Both the position numbers and the translations under genes were made by a program. The notes under the pieces are model-generated. The model made no database searches. It saw nothing but the letters and a program-made list of their open reading frames with translations, and was not told the DNA's origin. DNA of 18,603 bases, from the NCBI GenBank assembly GCA_964617665.1, contig CAZUAH010000267.1:1-18603 (forward strand), given 5' to 3'. Source of the stretch: JADHUC01 sp964617665 (lineage in GTDB: Bacteria > Planctomycetota > Planctomycetia > Pirellulales > Pirellulaceae). Every line of letters starts with the position of its first letter. Position 1 is the stretch's first letter. Positions 13,004 to 18,603 of the stretch are shown one piece after another.

Positions 13004-13613
13004 ATCTACAAACCGACAACTACAAGAATCAAGCTAAGGGAACCCAGAGCGTAAGCCAGCCGGACCCCTTACAGCGTGAACGTGCCATTGAAGGAGCGCT
13101 GCTCGGTACGACAGTCGGGGATGCGATCGGCCTGCCCTACGAAGGGCTTTCCCGTCGTCGAGCGAGCCGATTGCTCGGTCCGCCCGATCGGCACCGTTTC
13201 CTGTTTGGACGCGGCATGGTCTCCGACGATACAGAGCACTCGTGTATGGCTATCACACGGTTCCCGTCGCGATCCACGCGTGCCTTCGCAACGTGGGCGA
13301 CTTCCGCAGCGTCATTACGGAGATCGTCTCCTGCGGAGGAGATGCGGACACGACCAGTGCGATCGTCGGCGGAATCATTGGCTCCGGCGTAGGAAAGGAA
13401 GGCATCCCCTGTGAATGGCTCGACAACCTGTGCGAATGGCCACGAACCACTCGTTGGATGCAGCGTCTCGCTCGCCAAGTCGGTCAGTCACGCTCTGAGC
13501 AGACGCCGCTGCAGCCATTGAGGCTTTCGGCTTATGGCGTACTGCTACGCAATCTGCTATTTCTCATCGTCGTCCTATTTCACGCAGTCAGACGACTTCT
13601 GCCCCGTTACTAG
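13000..13613 (+). pseudogene. Broken ADP-ribosylglycohydrolase (DraG/ADPRH family)
   Basis: The N-terminal part is in one frame, from ATG 13000 to about 13245. It carries GALLGTTVGDAIGLPYEG and the metal-binding SDDTEHS at residues 75-81. The C-terminal part is in another frame, from about 13242 to the TAG ending at 13613. It carries YHTVPVAIHACLR, the second metal motif CGGDADTTSAIVGG and the family tail RNLLFLIVVLFHAVRRLLPRY. The two halves meet at about 13242. Together they make roughly 205 residues against more than 300 usual, so about a third of the enzyme is missing and the reading frame shifts at the join. This looks like an internal deletion. If translated from 13000, the product would leave the family after residue 83 and end at 13392. 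The first base of the gene overlaps the macrodomain stop (ATGA), so it was once the last member of the operon. Confidence 0.85.
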
Positions 13614-13976
13614 TTGGATAATGCCGCGAAGCGCGCCATAAATTTGGGCGCTAACGATGAACTTGTTGCGGACTAGCCTGGGACTTGTTGGCTCGACCGC
13701 CATAGCCCGCAAGATATTGGACATCGAAAGGGTCGCACCTTACAATAGGCTGATTCGTAGAACCGATCACGGCAGACTCGCTCCGTTTCCGTTAAGGGGG
13801 TCGTCACAACGGCCTCAATGCCGTTACGTCGCGGGACATTCGGAACTTTTCTCGGTTGTCACTTATCCAACGTCCAAGTACCTTACGAAGAACAGATAGG
13901 TGAGGTGCGCAGAGTCACGCGCGAAGACCTTTTTTTCCGCATGACTCCGACATGCGGAACACACACGGGAAATACG
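13614..13976. other. Intergenic region before the second surface protein
   Basis: No gene is supported; open frames here lack ribosome binding sites and family resemblance. A possible weak sigma70-like pair, TTGTCA (13856-13861) and TACCTT (13879-13884) with a 17-base spacer, lies about 90 bases before the start at 13977. A small hairpin at 13937-13957 is listed separately. I see no clear terminator for the NAD/ADP-ribose cluster. Confidence 0.4.
13937..13957 (+). promoter_or_regulatory. Leader hairpin before the LEPR surface protein gene
   Basis: CCGCATG (13937-13943) and CATGCGG (13951-13957) are perfect 7-base arms around ACTCCGA, preceded by a run of T from 13930. The T run precedes the hairpin rather than following it, so it is not a terminator for the plus strand. 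It lies 19 bases before the ATG at 13977 and may affect translation or bind a regulator. Confidence 0.35.
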
Positions 13977-16097
13977 ATGCTCTGGAAGACGCGTCGCAAT
14001 CGCAAGAGAACCTCCAAACGCCGACGTCCGTTACGACGCTGTGAAACGCTGGAACCACGAATTTATCTGGCCAGCGATTTGTTGGGCCTCGGTTCCCCGT
14101 GGGATGCCGCCTGGGCCCACGAGATGGAGCCGGATGTTGTATCGATGGTCGATATCGGCCGTGTGACGTACGAGACGGCCAACGAGGCGGCACTGGCAGC
14201 GAATGGAGGAGTTTTGATTGCCGTTCCATTCGATGGGGCCTACGAGCCCGACCCGAGTGGATACGTTGCAGTTGGAGGCGGCTCCATCGTGAACGGTCCT
14301 TCTCTTCCGCACGCCGTCGATGGCGTCGTTGCTGGTACGGAGGACTTTGGGGCTGACTTTGCCATCGACCCGATGCAGCCATGGTTGGGCGAATATTCTC
14401 AAGGCGGTATGATTCGTCCTATTGGAGAATGGGTTGGCGCGATCCGTTCTCCCGTTGGTCGAACGGCTTCAGGACATTTCAAGCCGGCGGCGGTATACCA
14501 GTATCCGCTGGACGAGCTGATTATTCCGCAACCGTCCAGATTGCCCTTCGAGATCGGCGGAGTCGAGTTTGGCTATCTCGGGCTCCCTGTGCCGGAAATT
14601 CCGCTTGAAGGAATCGTCCCGAGCGATGACTTCCTGAGCGTCCCGCCCTCGGGAATATCCGAGGAATGGAACGGGACCTTTGGCGATGACGACCTTGCCT
14701 CGATCATCGTACCGTGGCCAGTACCCGAGCGGAATGACTTTGGCAGTGTCGAAGGTGTTGATCGTAGTCTTACGCCGGTTCTCTACGCACCTGGTCTTCC
14801 GGACGCCGTCGATGGCGTTGTTGTTGGAGGGGAGGACTTCGGCGTCGATTCCGCTGTCGATCCAATGCACCAGTGGTTGGGCGAATACCAGTATCCGTGG
14901 AACGGGCAGATTGTTCCGCAATCGGCCGGATTGCCCATCGAGTTCGGCGAAGTCGAGTTTGACTATCTCGGGCTCCCTGTAACGGATATCCCGCTTGAAG
15001 AAATCATCACGAGCGGTGACTCCCTGGGCGTTCCACCCTCGGGATTGGTCGTGGAATGGGATGGAATCCTCGGCGACGGGGAGTTCGTCCCGACCGTCCC
15101 CCAGTGGCCGGTGCCCGACTGGAGTGAGTTCGGTAGTGTTGATGTCATTGACGGCAGTCTTGCGCCGGCTCTCGATGTACCTCAGACGGTCGAAACCGTC
15201 GAATTCGATAGCCTCCACAACAATCCCGATACGCTCTCTAGCCCATCCGTTCCGTTGACCGTTGTGTTCGACGAAGGTGTGAGCGACACAGAAGACAGGA
15301 GCGTCATCTCGGATGCCCCCTCTTCGTCGATCGAGTCGGTCGCCGCGTTCACGGGCAATGACGCGCCAGCTGGTTTGATCAACAGAACACCTTCCATGGA
15401 GCAGGCGATTGCTGAATCAGATAGCGGTTACCTTTTTGTTGCGTTGGTCGATGGCGCGGCTGCCCAGGGGCCAGGCGCAGTCGAGGCAAGAGAGACGTTA
15501 GCGGACTACCATGATGTTGCCCAACCGGTTTCGTCGGTGACCGATACGACAACTGAGACCGACGCCCTCAGTAGCGACCGTTCACTTGTCGGCGTACTTT
15601 CTCTGCAGCAACTCGCCCCCGATGGGATCGTGTTCGTGGAGCACAGGGCCCAAGGCGAAGGGCAAGGCAATCTGCCGGCCGCAATACCGATCAGCCGGCA
15701 ACGCGGCGATGGTGTTGATATTCATCAATCCATCGTCGCCTCGACGGTGATGTTGACTCCAGAGCGCGGACAAGTGTTACTCTCGGTCGTTTTCGGGCAG
15801 CCGCTGACGCGACTGGCGCACCATCGGCTATCGTTGGTGGACCGTGGAACGGCGTCTGCAAGCGAATCGCCGGAGGGCACCGCGGAATCGTGGCTCGCTG
15901 GGCTGTGGGCCATGCTTCCGCATCCGCATGACATCTCGCCGATCTCTCTGACCGTAGGCACGATCGCAACATCGAGCTTGATCGGACTCGTGATGTACGA
16001 GTGGAGGCTGCGCAAATCACGCGACGATGAATCACTCGGACTTAGGTCGCCGGCGTCCAACATGGACGAAACGCTGCTGGCTGTCGAGTTGCTGTAG
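13977..16097 (+). CDS. Planctomycete LEPR-motif surface protein with internal repeat
   Basis: I start it at ATG 13977, giving 706 residues. The frame is open further upstream, but this start gives the standard layout for the class: a very basic N-terminus (MLWKTRRNRKRTSKRRR) and then LRRCETLEPRIYLASD near residues 19-34. The region around residues 110-403 contains two copies of a unit of about 130-165 residues. Copies share AVDGVV, DPM..WLGEY, LP.E.G.VEF.YLGLP, PPSG and WPVP. The middle is acidic, serine- and threonine-rich and low in lysine. A transmembrane helix near residues 657-677 (SLTVGTIATSSLIGLVMYEW) is followed by basic residues, so the protein is probably exported and anchored by its C-terminus. 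I recognise no enzymatic domain. It converges with the kinase gene, with 20 bases between stops. Confidence 0.85.
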   Translation: MLWKTRRNRKRTSKRRRPLRRCETLEPRIYLASDLLGLGSPWDAAWAHEMEPDVVSMVDIGRVTYETANEAALAANGGVLIAVPFDGAYEPDPSGYVAVGGGSIVNGPSLPHAVDGVVAGTEDFGADFAIDPMQPWLGEYSQGGMIRPIGEWVGAIRSPVGRTASGHFKPAAVYQYPLDELIIPQPSRLPFEIGGVEFGYLGLPVPEIPLEGIVPSDDFLSVPPSGISEEWNGTFGDDDLASIIVPWPVPERNDFGSVEGVDRSLTPVLYAPGLPDAVDGVVVGGEDFGVDSAVDPMHQWLGEYQYPWNGQIVPQSAGLPIEFGEVEFDYLGLPVTDIPLEEIITSGDSLGVPPSGLVVEWDGILGDGEFVPTVPQWPVPDWSEFGSVDVIDGSLAPALDVPQTVETVEFDSLHNNPDTLSSPSVPLTVVFDEGVSDTEDRSVISDAPSSSIESVAAFTGNDAPAGLINRTPSMEQAIAESDSGYLFVALVDGAAAQGPGAVEARETLADYHDVAQPVSSVTDTTTETDALSSDRSLVGVLSLQQLAPDGIVFVEHRAQGEGQGNLPAAIPISRQRGDGVDIHQSIVASTVMLTPERGQVLLSVVFGQPLTRLAHHRLSLVDRGTASASESPEGTAESWLAGLWAMLPHPHDISPISLTVGTIATSSLIGLVMYEWRLRKSRDDESLGLRSPASNMDETLLAVELL
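14304..15185 (+). repeat. In-frame tandem duplication inside the surface protein
   Basis: Unit 1 is 14304-14795 and unit 2 is 14796-15185. They align in protein from LPHAVDGVVAGTEDFG / LPDAVDGVVVGGEDFG to the end of each unit. Unit 1 carries an extra stretch of about 33 residues (begins SQGGMIRPIGEW) that unit 2 lacks. The DNA is also alike in places, for example GCCGTCGATGGCGT in both, so the duplication is not ancient. Confidence 0.75.
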
Positions 16098-16117
16098 CTT
16101 GACGACTCGATCGGAAT

Positions 16118-18603
16118 TCACTTCAGGCGGCGCAAGTTCTCCCGCGCCGTTTCGTTGTGTGGGTCGATTTCCAACGCCTTTTGCAGGTCGGCTTTCGCAC
16201 CATCCACGTCGCGCATGGCGGCTCGCGCCGCGGCGCGATTGGCGAACACTCGGCTGGTTCTCAAGCCGAGGTCAATGGCCTTGCTGCACGACTGTAGCGC
16301 GTGGGAGTAATCCCCCTGTCGAAAACACAGGGTGCCCAAGTCGGCGTGCGCCTGTGCGAGATCGGGCTTCAACTGTACGGCTTTCAACAAGTGCCGGCGG
16401 GCCGCCTCCAAGTTATTCAAGCGGGCATAGATCAACCCCAGGTTGTAATACGGCCATGCGAAATCGGGACGCAGGCCAATGCACACGCCGTACCCTGCGA
16501 TTGCCTCGTCGGTTCGCGCCGACTGCTGCTGGCAATAAGCCAGCCAAAACCGCGTCCAGAACCTCGAATGGTCACCGGGCGAGCGCCTATCCAGCGACCG
16601 CAAGAAACACTCGACCGCCGATTCATACTCGCCACGTCCCGCCGCGATGACGCCGGTTAGGTAGAATTCAAACTCGTCGCCCGTGCTCGGCGTCGGCAGG
16701 TCCATCTCCCGCAGACGACCGTCCCGCAGAGCCTTTTCCACCAACGGCAATCGTCGGTGAACTAGTGGGAACCGTTCAAGGAGCTTGCGATTTCCCTGGG
16801 CCGAGGTCGAAACGTCTTCCTCCGGGCCCGCGGCCAACATCTTCAGCAGCAACAGTTCCGTAACATCCTCTCGCACACGCCGGCGTTCCGGTTCGCTCAG
16901 CCCGCGGAACGGTGGACGTGTCTCCCAATCGCCGTGTTCCAATACTCGGTAGATTCCCAGCGTGTCGGCCAGCAAGTCGTTCGCCTCGTCTGTTTTGGGC
17001 GAAGACGGCGAGAGACCGCCACACCTGGCCTCATCCAAGTGTCGATCAAACCGGCGCAGTTCCAGCCCTGCCAGTTGCCTGTTCAGTTCTGTTAACCGCT
17101 GTTCCAATTGGCCCCTTCGACCGCGCGTCGTCAGATCCGGGAACAACGTGCTTGGACGCGACAACACACCCGCGGTCCGTCCGAGGTGATTGGCCGCAGC
17201 GGCGTACTGACCGGCGTCAATCTCAGTGGCGGCTTCATCCAATAACCGTTCGACGTCATTCAGGCGGGTGACATCAGACGCCACGCTGAAGAACAACAGA
17301 ACTGCCACCAAGACAACCGCGGCCGTACACGCTGCGACGACGATTTGTCGGCGACGTAGCCAACGGCCGGCTCGTTCGAGGAGGCTGGGGTCCCTCGCAA
17401 AAACCGGCGAATGGCCAGCCTGCAGTCGCTCCAAGTCCTCGATCAATTCGTCGGCAGCTTGGTAACGGTCTTCCGGTTTTGGCGCAAGGCATTTCCGCAC
17501 CACGCTGCTTAGCGCCGGCGTCACGCCGGGCGTGTCTGACGGAACGTGGGGTGCGGCCGTCAGTCGTTCGGCCGCCATCTGATTCGTTTCGGCGGCAGTC
17601 GCGTTTTGAGTTGCTCGAACGCGCCACGGCTTGGATCCGGTCAGCAACTCGTAGAACACGACGCCCAGGGAATAGACATCCGACCTTGCGTCAACGTCTT
17701 TGGCCGTGCCGGGCAACTGTGGCTCCAACGCCATCAGGTGTTCGGGGGCCATGTAGGCCAGCGTACCGCCGACCTGCGATCGATCACTTCCTGAGCGGGC
17801 TTCCCGCCGGACCGCCACATTGAAGTCCGTCAGCAGCGCGTGTCCAGAGCGATCCAGCAGGACATTCGCCGGCTTGATGTCCCGGTGAAGTACGCCCTGT
17901 CCATGGGCGTGGCGCAGGGCGCGGGCCAGCCTCAGCATGATGTCGCACATCGCCGGCGCAAAACGCAGAGTCCCGTCCAGGGCTCCATCCGCCAATTCGC
18001 CTTCACTACCCGTCTCCGGTCCGCCGACGACGTTTTCGGAATTCAACCATTCGAGCAAATCGGAGCTGCGCCACGCGCGGATGTCGATCTTGCGGCGGCG
18101 AGCGATCCAATCCGCCAGCGTCTTGCCGGGCACATACGGCATCGCCAGCAGTTTCCGCCGCCCTATGATCTCTTGGCCATAGACGGGCACGATGTACGGA
18201 TGATCCAGCTTGGCCAAGGCCCGTCCCTCGTCGCCAACCACGCGGGACACCTTCAACGCCAAACGCCGGTCCAGCGTGATTTGCGTGACCAGATAGACGC
18301 ACGCATGCGAACCGCTCCCCAAGAGCGAGATGATCTCGAAGTCGCCGATCACTTGCCCCGGAACGAGTTCGATCGAATCGTCCTCGCTTCCGGGAATGTC
18401 CTTGCCGACCGTAACCGACTGCCGAAGGAGCGATACGTACTGGGGAAAGCGCTGCTCGTATTCGGCCAGCTCCACATCATCGCCCCGCCGACGACGCGAA
18501 TAGTACTCGGCAACGAGGATTTCTGATGCCCAACCCGTTTCCGCTTCGATCTCCGGAAACTCGGCGAAGTAGTCCTCTCCACGCTTCTCTTGGCCCAGGT
18601 CGA
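16118..18603 (-). CDS. Receptor-type Ser/Thr protein kinase with TPR repeats, 5' end cut
   Basis: The minus-strand frame is open from the right edge, so the true start lies outside the window. A GTG at 18475 is not a convincing start, because the frame reads sensibly upstream of it (YFAEFPEIEAETGWASEIL). The kinase domain has the glycine loop LLGSGSHACVYL, the lysine in LALKVS, catalytic HRDIKPANVLLD (around 17856-17891), LTDFNVAVR with DFN in place of DFG, GTLAYMAPEHL and SDVYSLGVVFYELLTG. A transmembrane helix (IVVAACTAAVVLVAVLLFF, around 17290-17345) separates it from a C-terminal part with TPR repeats such as YYNLGLIYARLNNLEAARRH. This is the common planctomycete layout. It could phosphorylate partners read by the FHA domain of the sigma54 activator, but that link is only inferred. 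Confidence 0.93.
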   Translation of the reverse strand, partial: DLGQEKRGEDYFAEFPEIEAETGWASEILVAEYYSRRRRGDDVELAEYEQRFPQYVSLLRQSVTVGKDIPGSEDDSIELVPGQVIGDFEIISLLGSGSHACVYLVTQITLDRRLALKVSRVVGDEGRALAKLDHPYIVPVYGQEIIGRRKLLAMPYVPGKTLADWIARRRKIDIRAWRSSDLLEWLNSENVVGGPETGSEGELADGALDGTLRFAPAMCDIMLRLARALRHAHGQGVLHRDIKPANVLLDRSGHALLTDFNVAVRREARSGSDRSQVGGTLAYMAPEHLMALEPQLPGTAKDVDARSDVYSLGVVFYELLTGSKPWRVRATQNATAAETNQMAAERLTAAPHVPSDTPGVTPALSSVVRKCLAPKPEDRYQAADELIEDLERLQAGHSPVFARDPSLLERAGRWLRRRQIVVAACTAAVVLVAVLLFFSVASDVTRLNDVERLLDEAATEIDAGQYAAAANHLGRTAGVLSRPSTLFPDLTTRGRRGQLEQRLTELNRQLAGLELRRFDRHLDEARCGGLSPSSPKTDEANDLLADTLGIYRVLEHGDWETRPPFRGLSEPERRRVREDVTELLLLKMLAAGPEEDVSTSAQGNRKLLERFPLVHRRLPLVEKALRDGRLREMDLPTPSTGDEFEFYLTGVIAAGRGEYESAVECFLRSLDRRSPGDHSRFWTRFWLAYCQQQSARTDEAIAGYGVCIGLRPDFAWPYYNLGLIYARLNNLEAARRHLLKAVQLKPDLAQAHADLGTLCFRQGDYSHALQSCSKAIDLGLRTSRVFANRAAARAAMRDVDGAKADLQKALEIDPHNETARENLRRLK

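Noticed and set aside
13246..13392. Continuation of the glycohydrolase N-terminal frame to a stop at 13392
   Set aside because: After residue 83 it is serine- and arginine-rich out-of-frame text over the true C-terminal half, so it is a product of the frameshift, not a real domain.
13930..13957. Rho-independent terminator
   Set aside because: The T run precedes the hairpin on the plus strand and would be an A run after it on the minus strand, so it fits a terminator in neither direction.
13818..13976. Longer N-terminus for the surface protein starting at ATG 13818 or 13941
   Set aside because: The LEPR class starts directly with the basic segment; the upstream part has no ribosome binding site or family resemblance, and 13941 falls inside the leader hairpin.

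Overview
The window looks like a chromosomal piece of a planctomycete (Planctomycetota, probably Pirellulales-like). Three things point there. Two proteins begin with a very basic N-terminus followed by the planctomycete surface-protein signature (LESLESRQLLAAD and LRRCETLEPRIYLASD). There is a receptor-type Ser/Thr kinase with a transmembrane helix and TPR repeats. There is also an FHA-GAF-sigma54 activator. The DNA is moderately GC-rich throughout. I saw no tRNA, rRNA, CRISPR array or transposase.

Layout. 1-255 (minus) is the start of a surface protein that leaves the window. 256-996 has no firm gene but may hold a decayed minus-strand one. 997-1887 is a probable lipoprotein. 1888-2447 is intergenic with inverted repeats. 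2448-4304 encodes the FHA-GAF-AAA+-Fis sigma54 activator. 4305-4753 is a regulatory gap with a REP-like double hairpin, a near-perfect -24/-12 promoter, and a sigma70-type promoter overlapped by a palindrome. 4754-13613 is a ten-gene same-strand cluster for NAD salvage and ADP-ribose metabolism. 13977-16097 is a second surface protein with an internal tandem duplication. 16118-18603 (minus) is the 5'-truncated kinase.

The NAD/ADP-ribose cluster is the centre of interest. Its order is nicotinate phosphoribosyltransferase, glutamine-dependent NAD synthetase, NrtR-type Nudix regulator, nicotinamidase, Tpt1/KptA RNA 2'-phosphotransferase, an SPFH/vault-like coiled-coil protein, NADAR glycosidase, ADP-ribose Nudix hydrolase, macrodomain, and a broken ADP-ribosylglycohydrolase. 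The first part rebuilds NAD from nicotinamide, with only the NadD step missing locally. KptA consumes NAD on RNA and yields an ADP-ribose cyclic phosphate. The last four are enzymes that remove or degrade ADP-ribose. Several genes overlap by 4-8 bases.

Regulation can be read from the DNA. The same spaced palindrome, TAGTGT-N7-ACAC, lies inside a sigma70-type promoter at both the head of the cluster and in front of nrtR, so it is the likely NrtR operator. A separate sigma54 promoter just upstream of the first site sits beside the gene for an FHA-sensing sigma54 activator. This suggests dual control: repression by NrtR and activation through phosphopeptide or GAF signalling. The vault/SPFH-like protein is the least explained member and the best candidate for a new component; eukaryotic vaults carry an ADP-ribosyltransferase (VPARP), which makes the association suggestive.
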